Source of the DNA: Saprospiraceae bacterium
Lineage (GTDB): Bacteria; Bacteroidota; Bacteroidia; Chitinophagales; Saprospiraceae
Reading direction: 5' to 3'
DNA length: 64,000 nt
Assembly (NCBI GenBank): GCA_016714785.1
Contig: JADKCC010000002.1
Coordinates: 186,001-250,000 of the forward strand
This document shows, piece after piece, positions 34,679 through 43,410 of this stretch (position 1 is its first letter; the number at the start of each line of letters is the position of its first letter). The translations under genes were made by a program, and so were the position numbers. The notes under the pieces are model-generated. The model was not told the origin of the DNA. It ran no database searches and saw only the letters and a list, made by a program, of their open reading frames with translations.

Positions 34679-35293
34679 TTACCTATTTAATCCATCCATG
34701 GTAAGTTTTAACCCGATGGTGCTAAAGTTTTTGATAGCAGTGGCGGCTTTTAAAATCATATTTTCTACTGCTTCCTTTTCATTGGGTTTCCATTTGCCCA
34801 AAACATAATTGACTTGTTGCCCTGGATGAAAATCTTTACCAATACCCATTCGTAAACGGACATAATTATTGTGTCCAAATTTTTCTTGGATATCCTTAAG
34901 CCCGTTATGACCACCATCACTACCTTTATCTCGTAGGCGCATTTTTCCCAAATCAAGGTGTAGATCATCAACTATAACTAATAAATTTTCTGGTTGTATC
35001 TTATGTTTTTCCATCCAATATTTGACTGCTTTTCCACTTAGATTCATATAAGTGGAAGGCTTGAGCAGGATTAATGTACGTCCTTTAAATTTTATTTCAG
35101 TGATGTCACCATGTGTTTGCTGACTAAAGGAACTTCCTGCATCTCGTGCCATATAATCGACTACATCAAATCCTATATTGTGGCGTGTTTGATTATATTC
35201 AGAGCCAATATTGCCAAGGCCAACGATAAGGTACTTCATAGGGTCGGTTACAATTATATTATTTTTAAAAAAATTTCTAAACCAATCAAACAT
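34679..35293 (-). CDS. pth: Peptidyl-tRNA hydrolase
   Basis: A 204-aa enzyme that releases peptides from drop-off peptidyl-tRNA. The core begins MKYLIVGLGNIGSEYNQTRH, with the catalytic-site residues Asn and His in YNQTRHNIGF; the KPSTYMNLSG segment and VDDLHLDLG-KMRLRDKGSDGGHNGL block are intact. I start at Met 35293 (MFDWFRNFF), a short N-terminal extension seen in many Bacteroidota Pth. The core Met at 35239 is an alternative, because a -7 box ends only 4 bases before 35293. A longer in-frame start at 35338 lies upstream of that promoter and is rejected. Confidence 0.93.
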   Translation of the reverse strand: MFDWFRNFFKNNIIVTDPMKYLIVGLGNIGSEYNQTRHNIGFDVVDYMARDAGSSFSQQTHGDITEIKFKGRTLILLKPSTYMNLSGKAVKYWMEKHKIQPENLLVIVDDLHLDLGKMRLRDKGSDGGHNGLKDIQEKFGHNNYVRLRMGIGKDFHPGQQVNYVLGKWKPNEKEAVENMILKAATAIKNFSTIGLKLTMDGLNR

Positions 35294-35297
35294 GGTG

Positions 35298-35305
35298 CAA
35301 AGGTA
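35298..35305 (-). promoter_or_regulatory. Candidate -7 promoter box immediately before pth
   Basis: On the minus strand this reads TACCTTTG followed by CACCATG, so the ATG at 35293 falls at the expected transcription start. Either the transcript is leaderless or translation begins at the internal Met at 35239. Confidence 0.45.
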
Positions 35306-35380
35306 AAAAGGTAAGTGGTGAATCCCAAATCTTAACAACTGAAAGCAATATTTTTCGTTATTGAATAGATAATTTTTAAT

Positions 35381-36376
35381 ATGCCTTTATTGGAATTTAC
35401 AGATCGAGGTATTTATTGTCCTCAAGCAGATTGCTACATTGATCCAAGTAAAAGTGTCAAAAAGGCACTCATAACTCATGCACATGCCGATCATGCTAGG
35501 GCTGGACACACACAGTATATAGCAACACATCAAAGTGTACCAATCTTAAGACATCGGTTGGGCTCATTTATCAAAATACAAGGAGTCAATTATGGAGAAA
35601 AAATTGCAGTCAATGGTGTGGAAATTTCTTTTCATCCGGCGGGCCATATTATAGGGTCAGCACAGATCAGGCTGCAATATCGAGGAGAAATGTGGGTAGT
35701 GAGTGGCGATTACAAATTGGAAAATGATGGCTTTTGTACTCCATTTGAACCTGTAAAGTGTCATACTTTTATTACTGAATCCACTTTTGGTCTTCCTACT
35801 TTCAGTTGGCAAGATCAGTCGATAGTATTTGATGAAATCAATACATGGTGGCGTGAAAATAATGCAAAAGGAATAATCAGTATCATATCAGCCTATTCTT
35901 TGGGAAAAGCACAGCGTATCCTGCTAAACCTTGATCCAACTATTGGAGATATCTACACCCATGGTGCTATTGAAAATACGCATGATGTATTAAGGAGACA
36001 AGGATTTGATTTAATGGAAGGTAAAAAAGTTACAAATACGATTAAGTATCAATTTATGGAAGGTTCGATGGTATTGGCACCAACATCAGCACTCGGTTCC
36101 GAATGGACAAAGAGATTTGGAAACTATAAAGAAGCGATAGTATCTGGTTGGATGGCTATAAGAGATACAAAAAAAAGATACGATATGGAGCGAGGCTTTA
36201 TACTGTCTGATCATGCTGATTGGGATGGGCTAAATACTGCAATAAAAGCTACAGGAGCAGAAAATATTTTTGTAACTCATGGATATTCTGAAATGTTCGC
36301 TCGATGGCTCTTAGAACAAGGATATAATGCTGGTGTCGTTAAAACATCTTTTTCAGGAGACGAAACCATGGTATAA
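35381..36376 (+). CDS. Ligase-associated DNA exonuclease (metallo-beta-lactamase fold, TIGR04122 type)
   Basis: A 331-aa nuclease of the MBL/beta-CASP group related to Artemis/SNM1. The metal-binding motif THAHADHARAG is at about residue 32, followed by HPAGHIIGSAQ, VSGDYKLE and a C-terminal SDHADWDGL. Members usually sit beside an ATP-dependent DNA ligase and a helicase in a predicted DNA repair cassette. Here the neighbours are pth and a starch-synthase-like gene, so the ligase must be elsewhere or missing. The N-terminal LEFTDRGIYCPQADCYIDP is the family signature. Confidence 0.88.
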   Translation: MPLLEFTDRGIYCPQADCYIDPSKSVKKALITHAHADHARAGHTQYIATHQSVPILRHRLGSFIKIQGVNYGEKIAVNGVEISFHPAGHIIGSAQIRLQYRGEMWVVSGDYKLENDGFCTPFEPVKCHTFITESTFGLPTFSWQDQSIVFDEINTWWRENNAKGIISIISAYSLGKAQRILLNLDPTIGDIYTHGAIENTHDVLRRQGFDLMEGKKVTNTIKYQFMEGSMVLAPTSALGSEWTKRFGNYKEAIVSGWMAIRDTKKRYDMERGFILSDHADWDGLNTAIKATGAENIFVTHGYSEMFARWLLEQGYNAGVVKTSFSGDETMV

Positions 36377-36891
36377 ATAAGGTAGAAAAGTAATGAACAG
36401 TTAAAGTATGTATAAATTTTTATTGCCTTACAATCAATACCTTATGAAATTTAATTGTAAATATTCTTACAGTTTGGTTCACCTGACATCCTACGGTTTT
36501 AGACAATATTGAGTAAATTCATTAATGATTTTATTGACAGAACCTGTTTTAACCATAATTTATTGATTAGCAACTAAGAAGTCTTAAAAATATCAATTTC
36601 TAATATTTATGGTGCTCTTTGAATATGGTTGTTTATTACATTGTCACTAAATTATGATGAAGTGATAGGAAATATTATCCAAATGGTGCTGCTTTGATGA
36701 TATATTAAACATCCAGATAAAGGTAATTTTGTTTCATCAAATTCGAGTATAGTATCCATTTTTTCAATCAATATTTGGACATTATTTATTAAATACTTTT
36801 CGGAGATGACTGAATATTATGAATTTATAGAAAAAATTGTATTATCTTTGCACGCATTTTTAAAATCTTTATACATCAATCAAATGATATC
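36377..36891. other. Long intergenic region without a supported gene
   Basis: These 515 AT-rich bases lie between the exonuclease and the starch-synthase-like gene. I find many stops in all frames and no convincing small gene or RNA. The only element supported is the -7 box at 36843-36850. Confidence 0.5.
36843..36850 (+). promoter_or_regulatory. Candidate -7 promoter box before the starch-synthase-like gene
   Basis: TATCTTTG followed by CACGC is a strong match to TAnnTTTG and lies 41 bases before ATG 36892. It would drive the four-gene run to 41677. Confidence 0.5.
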
Positions 36892-37716
36892 ATGAGTAAA
36901 AAGAAAGTTCTATTTGTCACACAGGAGTTAAATCCTTATACAGAAATTTCCTTTTTATCAGACTTAGCACGGAGAATTCCTCATTATGCTGCCAACGAAG
37001 GCTTCGAGCTTCGAGTACTAATGCCAAAATTTGGCATAATCAATGAAAGACGTCATCGACTACATGAAGTAGTCAGACTTTCAGGTATGAATATTATTGT
37101 GGATGATGAAGATTATCCGCTTATTATCAAAGTAGCATCATTGCCAGGCGCTAGATTACAAGTTTACTTTCTAGACAATGATGAGTTTTTTAAGAGGAAA
37201 GCAGTATTTACAGACGATGACAATCATACATTTACAGATAATCAAGAACGGTTGGTTTTTTTCTGTAAAGGGGTGATGGAAACTGTCAAAAAATTTGGTT
37301 GGGCTCCAGATATTGTACATTTACATGGTCAAATCACGAGTTTGATTCCACTATACATGAAGGAAGCCTACAAAAGTGACCCTGTTTTTTCTGAAGCAAA
37401 AATAATTTACTCTATGTACAATAATGAATTGAGCGATTCGTTTGATTCAAGGTTTTTAAATATTGCAGCTATCAATGATCTAGAAGTTGAGGATTTGTCT
37501 GCATTTAAAGAGAATGATGGTATAAATCTTGATTTAGGTGCAATAAAATACGCTGATGGAATTATTTCAGGAAGCGAAACAATGGATGACCTCGTTAAGA
37601 TGTATAGTGAAGCACATGGCAAACCATCTATACCAAATGGAGAGGATATAGACGCATCAGCCCAGGCTACCGTAGAGTTTTATAAAACACTTCTTGCAGA
37701 AGAAAATGAAAATTAA
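36892..37716 (+). CDS. Starch-synthase-like N-terminal (GT5-type) domain protein
   Basis: A 274-aa protein equal to the N-terminal Rossmann domain of glycogen/starch synthase. The opening KKVLFVTQELNPYTEISFLSDLARRIP aligns with the GT5 start, and PDIVHLHGQITSLIPLYMK matches the conserved WHxHDWQT-type region. The ADP-glucose-binding KTGGL motif is absent (YTEIS instead), and the whole C-terminal GT-B domain is missing, so it is unlikely to polymerise glucose. Short versions like this are common in Bacteroidota next to DUF4270. The DUF4270 gene overlaps its end by 11 bases. Confidence 0.75.
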   Translation: MSKKKVLFVTQELNPYTEISFLSDLARRIPHYAANEGFELRVLMPKFGIINERRHRLHEVVRLSGMNIIVDDEDYPLIIKVASLPGARLQVYFLDNDEFFKRKAVFTDDDNHTFTDNQERLVFFCKGVMETVKKFGWAPDIVHLHGQITSLIPLYMKEAYKSDPVFSEAKIIYSMYNNELSDSFDSRFLNIAAINDLEVEDLSAFKENDGINLDLGAIKYADGIISGSETMDDLVKMYSEAHGKPSIPNGEDIDASAQATVEFYKTLLAEENEN

Positions 37717-39091
37717 TAGAATGGTAAAAAAATCCATATTGACCCGAGTTGTTGTGTTTGTATTTGTATTAAGTATTTTATCTAGCTGCCAAGATCCAAT
37801 TTTAGTTGGTGGCAGTCTATTGGATGATGAAAAACTTAACATAGGTTTTACTAATACCTTTGACTTAAGTACCAGTGTAATAAGTGGCGATAGAGTTGTA
37901 ACGCACCAACCTAATCTAGATTCAAAGACCTATCTTTTAGGTAAATTGGTAGATCCTTTGTTTGGAACTATTTCTTCAGAATTATTTATGAAATTTCAAT
38001 TTTCATCTACAAAACCGGAGTATCAGGTCAATGAAAAATTAAGATTTGATTCATTAGTATTAGTACTTCAGTATGATACTTTGGGTACTTATGGTAACAC
38101 AAAAAGTGTGCAATCTATTAAAGTATATCAATTAGATGAAATTATAAGTAATACAGATACATTTTATGCTGACACCAATCTGAAGTATTTGCCTACAGAA
38201 ATAGCAAAAGTTGATAAAAACATAAGTCCCAAAGATTCGGTTAAAATAATAGACCATCTTACAGGAAAACTGGTCACACAAGTACCTCAATTACGCTTAA
38301 GACTAGATAATAGCGTAGGTGAGGCACTCCTAAATAATGAAAATGCTGCTAAAAACGATACTATATTTAGAGAATATTTTAAAGGAGTGTATATAAAGTC
38401 TTCATCACCTACCAATGAACCGTTTATGTACGGTTTTAATTTTAATGCTGCAGCACTGTCCACTTTGTCACCCGTAAATAAGTTGATAATGTACTATACT
38501 GCAAATGATACTACCGAAAAAACTTATGAATATCTGATCAATACAGCCACAATCAATAGATTTGTACATGATAGAGACGGCAGCCAAGTTGCATCTTTTA
38601 TGATGGATACTTCAAAATCTGATTCTTTAAGTTTTCTACAAGGAATAGGTGGTGTAAAAACAGTAATCAAATTTAATGATTTAAGCTCTTTGAATCCTGA
38701 TTCCATAGCAATAAATAAAGCCGAGTTAGAAATAACTGTGGCAGATATTTCTACTCAAAATGGTATCTATAATTTACCAAAAAATCTTATTGCCACACGC
38801 AAAAATGAAGATGGTAAGCTAATATTTATAGATGATATCTCACAACTATTAAGTGGAGGTGTTTCTTTTGTAACATCATTTGGAGGCACACCCAACACAT
38901 CGGGTACACTTCGAAAGTACAATCTAAACATCACCAATCACATAAAACAAGCTGTCAAAAACAAATCATTTGATTCAGATATATACTTAAATGTATTGAC
39001 AGAACCAGAAAATCCATCAAGATTAATATTTTACGGAGCTAAACATAGTCAATATCCAGTAAAATTGAAGGTCACTTATACAAAAATTTAA
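37706..39091 (+). CDS. DUF4270 lipoprotein
   Basis: A 461-aa lipoprotein. The basic N-terminus is followed by a hydrophobic stretch and a lipobox LSSC, with CQDPILVGGSLLDDEKLNI, the standard DUF4270 beginning, right after it. The body is mostly beta-rich with the recurrent FDSLVLVLQYD strand. The protein is probably surface- or periplasm-exposed; family function is unknown. I choose ATG 37706, which overlaps the upstream gene by 11 bases and suggests translational coupling; ATG 37721 is an alternative. Confidence 0.82.
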   Translation: MKINRMVKKSILTRVVVFVFVLSILSSCQDPILVGGSLLDDEKLNIGFTNTFDLSTSVISGDRVVTHQPNLDSKTYLLGKLVDPLFGTISSELFMKFQFSSTKPEYQVNEKLRFDSLVLVLQYDTLGTYGNTKSVQSIKVYQLDEIISNTDTFYADTNLKYLPTEIAKVDKNISPKDSVKIIDHLTGKLVTQVPQLRLRLDNSVGEALLNNENAAKNDTIFREYFKGVYIKSSSPTNEPFMYGFNFNAAALSTLSPVNKLIMYYTANDTTEKTYEYLINTATINRFVHDRDGSQVASFMMDTSKSDSLSFLQGIGGVKTVIKFNDLSSLNPDSIAINKAELEITVADISTQNGIYNLPKNLIATRKNEDGKLIFIDDISQLLSGGVSFVTSFGGTPNTSGTLRKYNLNITNHIKQAVKNKSFDSDIYLNVLTEPENPSRLIFYGAKHSQYPVKLKVTYTKI

Positions 39092-39105
39092 AATTATCTC
39101 ATTAT

Positions 39106-40944
39106 ATGTGTGGTATAGTCGCATACATCGGAACACAACAAGCTTATCCTATCATACTTGAAGGTTTAAAAAGATTAGAATACAGAGGGTATGATAGTGC
39201 TGGTATCTCGGTATTGAATGGGGATATCAAAACAGTAAAAAGAAAAGGTAAAGTCTCTAAACTTGAAAATGCTGCTAAAGAAAAAGATGTTACTGGTTTT
39301 GTAGGTATAGGTCATACTAGATGGGCTACACATGGCAAACCTGATGATACCAATGCACATCCTCATTTGTCGGGTAATGGTAGGTTGGCATTGATTCACA
39401 ATGGAATAATAGAAAATTACTCTACATTAAAGAAAGCTTTAAGTGAAATTGGACACGTTTTCAAAAGTGAAACCGACACAGAGGTTTTGGTACATTTAAT
39501 AGAAGAATACCAAAATAGAGATAACTTAAGCTTAAGCCAAGCGGTAAGACGTGCATTAGAAAAAGCAGTAGGGGCTTATGCTATTGTCGTGATAGATAAA
39601 GAAAATCCAGATGTCATAGTTGGCGCAAGAAAATCTAGTCCATTGGTCATGGGGCTTGGAGATGAAGAGTATTTTTTGGCTTCTGATGCATCACCTATCA
39701 TCAAATATACCAATAAAGTTATCTATCTTAATGATGAGGAAATAGTAACTATACACAAAAATGGAAGTTATGAAATCATTAATCTGAGTAATGAAGTACA
39801 ACAACCTACCGTCCATGAACTTGATCTAAAATTAGAAGAGCTGGAAAAGGAAGGCTTTGACCATTTCATGCTTAAAGAAATATACCAACAACCCACCACT
39901 ATTGGTGAAAGTATGAGAGGTCGTATCAACGCACATGATGGTTGGGTATTGGTAGGTGGGATGCAGCAATTTATCAACAGAATCATAAATGCAAAACGAA
40001 TCATATTTGCAGCTTGTGGTACTTCATGGCATTCTGCATTGGTAGCAGAGTATCTTATAGAAGAATTGGCTCGGATACCAGTAGAAGTAGAGTATGCATC
40101 AGAGTTAAGATACAGAAACCCTATCATAAACGCTGATGACGTGGTGGTAGCAATATCACAATCAGGTGAAACCGCAGATACACTGGCCGCACTTGAGCTA
40201 GCTAAAGAGAAGGGTGCACTCATTTATGGTATCGTAAATGTAGTTGGGTCTTCTATAGCTAGGATAACACATTGTGGGTCATACACCCACGCAGGACCTG
40301 AGATAGGAGTTGCTTCAACCAAAGCATTTACCAGTCAGCTTACTGTACTTACTCTGATGGCCCTTAATTTAGGTCATAGAAGAGGTACCATTTCTGAAGA
40401 TTATTTTAGACAGTTGGCTTATGCAATGGAAAGTATTCCTTCTAAAGTAGAAAAAGTGCTCCTACAAGATGAAAAAATAAAATATATTGCTAGTGAAATA
40501 AAAGATGTATCAAATGCACTTTATCTTGGTAGAGGGTACAATTTTCCAGTAGCGCTAGAAGGTGCACTGAAACTTAAGGAAATCTCATACATCCATGCTG
40601 AAGGATATCCAGCAGCAGAAATGAAGCATGGACCAATAGCTTTGATAGACGAAAATATGCCAGTGATTATCATAGCAACCAATAAATCTGCTTATGACAA
40701 AGTGGCTAGTAATATTCAAGAAGTTAAAGCAAGAAAAGCCATTGTGATATCTATTGTTACAGAGGGAGACACAAAAATAAAAGAAATGTCAGATTACTGT
40801 ATAGAAATACCAGAAACGGAGGAGCCTTTGACACCTTTGCTATCTGTGATCCCATTACAGTTATTGGCATACCACATCGCTGTATTCAGAGGATGCGATG
40901 TAGATCAACCAAGAAATTTAGCAAAATCAGTTACCGTAGAATAA
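39106..40944 (+). CDS. glmS: Glutamine--fructose-6-phosphate aminotransferase (isomerizing)
   Basis: A 612-aa enzyme that makes glucosamine 6-phosphate, the entry to peptidoglycan and LPS amino sugars. Cys2 is the glutaminase nucleophile (MCGIVAYIG), with RLEYRGYDSAGIS and GIGHTRWATHG in the same N-terminal domain. Two SIS isomerase domains follow (ISQSGETADTLAAL and GRGYNFPVALEGALKLKE), and the C-terminal tail ends NLAKSVTVE. Length is canonical. It lies 14 bases after DUF4270 in a co-directional run with the starch-synthase-like gene and DUF4290. No glmS ribozyme-like leader is possible in that gap. Confidence 0.97.
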   Translation: MCGIVAYIGTQQAYPIILEGLKRLEYRGYDSAGISVLNGDIKTVKRKGKVSKLENAAKEKDVTGFVGIGHTRWATHGKPDDTNAHPHLSGNGRLALIHNGIIENYSTLKKALSEIGHVFKSETDTEVLVHLIEEYQNRDNLSLSQAVRRALEKAVGAYAIVVIDKENPDVIVGARKSSPLVMGLGDEEYFLASDASPIIKYTNKVIYLNDEEIVTIHKNGSYEIINLSNEVQQPTVHELDLKLEELEKEGFDHFMLKEIYQQPTTIGESMRGRINAHDGWVLVGGMQQFINRIINAKRIIFAACGTSWHSALVAEYLIEELARIPVEVEYASELRYRNPIINADDVVVAISQSGETADTLAALELAKEKGALIYGIVNVVGSSIARITHCGSYTHAGPEIGVASTKAFTSQLTVLTLMALNLGHRRGTISEDYFRQLAYAMESIPSKVEKVLLQDEKIKYIASEIKDVSNALYLGRGYNFPVALEGALKLKEISYIHAEGYPAAEMKHGPIALIDENMPVIIIATNKSAYDKVASNIQEVKARKAIVISIVTEGDTKIKEMSDYCIEIPETEEPLTPLLSVIPLQLLAYHIAVFRGCDVDQPRNLAKSVTVE

Positions 40945-40963
40945 CTTAAAAATTTGTAATATA

Positions 40964-41677
40964 ATGAAAAAGGTATTAAGTCTTGAGTATAATTCAACAA
41001 GAGATAAACTCTTGTTTTCAGAATATGGACGAAGTGTACAAAAACTCATTGCATACGCCAAAACATTGGAAAACAGGGATGAACGACAAAGAGTAGTAGA
41101 AGAAATAGTAGAACTCATAAATCAGCTAAACCCTCAAACAAAAAATGTACTCGAATACAAGCAAAAACTATGGAGGCATGTGTTCAAAATGGCTGATTAT
41201 GAACTTGACGTAGATCATCCATTTGGTGACAATCCTACAGAAGACGATATCAGATTCAAACCCAAAACGGTACCTTATCCACAGCACGAGTTCAACTGGC
41301 GACATTATGGTTACAATATTCGTGTAATGATAGATAAGGCACTAAAAATGGAAGATGGTCCTGTCAAACAAGGATTTGTAGAGACTATTTTATCATACAT
41401 GAAGCTGTCATATCGCACCTGGAACAAAGAACATTTTGTCAGTGATGACATTATTATTTCAGATCTTTCTGTCATGTCTGGCAACAAATTGTCGGTAGAT
41501 GATGATCACACCATACAAGTAGTTACAAAAAACAATCTACCTAATTCAAATGTAAATACCTTTATGGTCCAAAAAAATAAAAATAAGAATCCCAACAACA
41601 ATCAAAAAAATCAACAAAACCAACAAAAAAACAGACCAAATAATACAAACAACGCTAACAAAAACAAAAGGAAGTAA
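40964..41677 (+). CDS. DUF4290 protein with Asn/Gln/Lys-rich tail
   Basis: A 237-aa cytoplasmic protein. The first 175 residues match DUF4290 (LEYNSTRDKLLFSEYGRSVQ, FEW/EFNWRHYGYNIR region and the YMKLSYRTWNKEH helix). From about residue 205 the protein turns into a low-complexity tail of Asn, Gln and Lys that is probably disordered. Family function is unknown. It follows glmS by 19 bases, so it is likely the last gene of that operon, and it converges with the MATE gene with 4 bases between stop codons. Confidence 0.82.
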   Translation: MKKVLSLEYNSTRDKLLFSEYGRSVQKLIAYAKTLENRDERQRVVEEIVELINQLNPQTKNVLEYKQKLWRHVFKMADYELDVDHPFGDNPTEDDIRFKPKTVPYPQHEFNWRHYGYNIRVMIDKALKMEDGPVKQGFVETILSYMKLSYRTWNKEHFVSDDIIISDLSVMSGNKLSVDDDHTIQVVTKNNLPNSNVNTFMVQKNKNKNPNNNQKNQQNQQKNRPNNTNNANKNKRK

Positions 41678-41681
41678 TTAA

Positions 41682-43085
41682 TTAAACCTTCACTTCTTTC
41701 CATTTTCCTCGGCGGAAGATTACAAAAGCTGCGATGGCAATAGTTGTCTCAGCGATGGGGACAGCAGCAAAAATGGCATCAAGGCCCAAGGTAGTATAAT
41801 ACATAAAATAGTAGGCTAAAGGTACCTGAAATATCCAAAAACCTACAAAATTGATCAAGGTTGGTGTTCTAGTATCCCCTGCACCATTGAGCGATTGGAT
41901 GAGTACCATACCAATGCCATAAAATATGAAACCAGAACCAATGATCTGCAAAGCCCTTACCCCTATTTGATGGACAGCGACTTCATCTGTAAAAAATGAG
42001 ACAATAGGTGATGACAAAAATATAAAAACTACACTCACCACAGCCATAAATATTGCATTATATTGAGTAGCTAAAATCACACTTTTTTCAGCTCTTTTTG
42101 GATGACCTGCACCCAGATTTTGACCTACTAAAGTGGCCGCTGCATTGCTCAAGCCCCAAGCAGGAAGTATAAAAAAGACAACATTCCTTATAGCTATCTG
42201 GTAACCTGCGGATGCTTCAGTTCCTCCACTTTCTGCAACAAATCTAGTTAAAACTATCCAACTACCTGATGCAATAATAAATTGAAATGTAGCGGGCCAA
42301 GCTAAATTTATCATTGATTTAATAATAGTCCAATCTGGTATCATCGCTTGCCATCGCACTTTAATAATACCTCTTCCATAAAATAAATGATAAAATTGGT
42401 AAGCTACACCTGATCCTCTACCAATACAAGTGGCAATAGCCGCTCCTTCTAATCCCCAACCATGCCACGTACCAATGCCATAAATCAACAAAGGGTCTAA
42501 GACAATGTTAATAATGCTCGCAATCCAAAGACTTTTCATTGCTAAAGCAGCATTACCAGCTCCACGAAAGATACCATTGATCAAGAATAGTAACATTATA
42601 ACAATGTTACTTCCAAACATGATTTGTGTAAAGGAGACTCCTTGTAAAACAACATCTTTTGTTGCACCCATAAAGAGTAACATTTCTTCAGCAAAAACAA
42701 TACCTACAATACTAATAATAATAGACATAGTAATTCCTATAAAAAGTGCTTGAATAGCAGCCTTGGAAGCTCCCTTCAATTCTTTTTCGCCTACACGTCT
42801 TGCTATTATAGCAGTAGCGGCTGTACTTAAACCGATAGCAACAGAATAAACCAAGGTTATCATTGATTCTGTGTACCCAACTACAGCAATAGCGTTTTGG
42901 CCCAGTTTACCTACAAAATACATATCTACCAAAGCAAAAATACTCTCTAAACTCAACTCGAGAATCATAGGAATAGCTAAAAGTAAAATAGCCACACGAA
43001 TACTACCTTGCGTGTAATCTCTTTCTTCGCCATTCAATGCATCCTTGATCAAAGAAATAGATGTCTTAAATTTGCTCAGTTCCAA
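41682..43085 (-). CDS. MATE family multidrug/cation efflux transporter
   Basis: A 467-aa inner-membrane protein with 12 predicted membrane segments arranged as two related halves, as in MATE exporters. Segment 1 starts ILLLAIPMILELSLESIFALVDMYFVGKLG, a typical DinF/NorM-like opening, and the second half repeats the pattern with LAWPATFQFIIASGSWIV. It probably exports drugs or organic cations in exchange for H+ or Na+. It stands alone on the minus strand, with a 325-base region before the first POT gene. Confidence 0.88.
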   Translation of the reverse strand: MELSKFKTSISLIKDALNGEERDYTQGSIRVAILLLAIPMILELSLESIFALVDMYFVGKLGQNAIAVVGYTESMITLVYSVAIGLSTAATAIIARRVGEKELKGASKAAIQALFIGITMSIIISIVGIVFAEEMLLFMGATKDVVLQGVSFTQIMFGSNIVIMLLFLINGIFRGAGNAALAMKSLWIASIINIVLDPLLIYGIGTWHGWGLEGAAIATCIGRGSGVAYQFYHLFYGRGIIKVRWQAMIPDWTIIKSMINLAWPATFQFIIASGSWIVLTRFVAESGGTEASAGYQIAIRNVVFFILPAWGLSNAAATLVGQNLGAGHPKRAEKSVILATQYNAIFMAVVSVVFIFLSSPIVSFFTDEVAVHQIGVRALQIIGSGFIFYGIGMVLIQSLNGAGDTRTPTLINFVGFWIFQVPLAYYFMYYTTLGLDAIFAAVPIAETTIAIAAFVIFRRGKWKEVKV

Positions 43086-43410
43086 AATATTGAATTTTTA
43101 GAAAGTGTAAAGGTCTTAAACCACAATTTGATGCACAAAGTTTTTTATACTCTATGATTAAAATCATTTCATTTTGTCATTTAAAATAAAATATAATTCA
43201 ATATCTTTCCAAAATTATTTTTTGTGATAAACTTAAATTACAACAAGTAGAAGAAGTAAAGCTATAATTAATTAAGTAATAAAAAATTATATTTCGTGAA
43301 GCATTAGAACTTAGTTTTAAGTGCAATGGGATAAGTAAAGAAATTTTTATCAAAGTTGTTTAAAATTCAAAAAAAACTATACTTTTAGCTCCAAAATAAT
43401 CAAAATCAAT
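43086..43410. other. Divergent intergenic region between the MATE and POT genes
   Basis: These 325 AT-rich bases hold the promoters for MATE (minus) and the first POT gene (plus). I see no gene and no confident -7 box or hairpin. Confidence 0.45.

Noticed and set aside
36377..36891. A decayed ligase gene or small RNA in the long intergenic region.
   Set aside because: All frames carry frequent stops, no ligase motif (KxDG) was seen, and no stable hairpin stood out.
39768..40223. A 151-codon minus-strand open frame.
   Set aside because: It lies inside glmS, shows a low-complexity Ser-rich composition and has no motif.
40945..40963. A possible regulatory RNA or ribozyme around glmS.
   Set aside because: The gap upstream (39092-39105) and this one downstream are far too short to hold a glmS ribozyme or other structured RNA.
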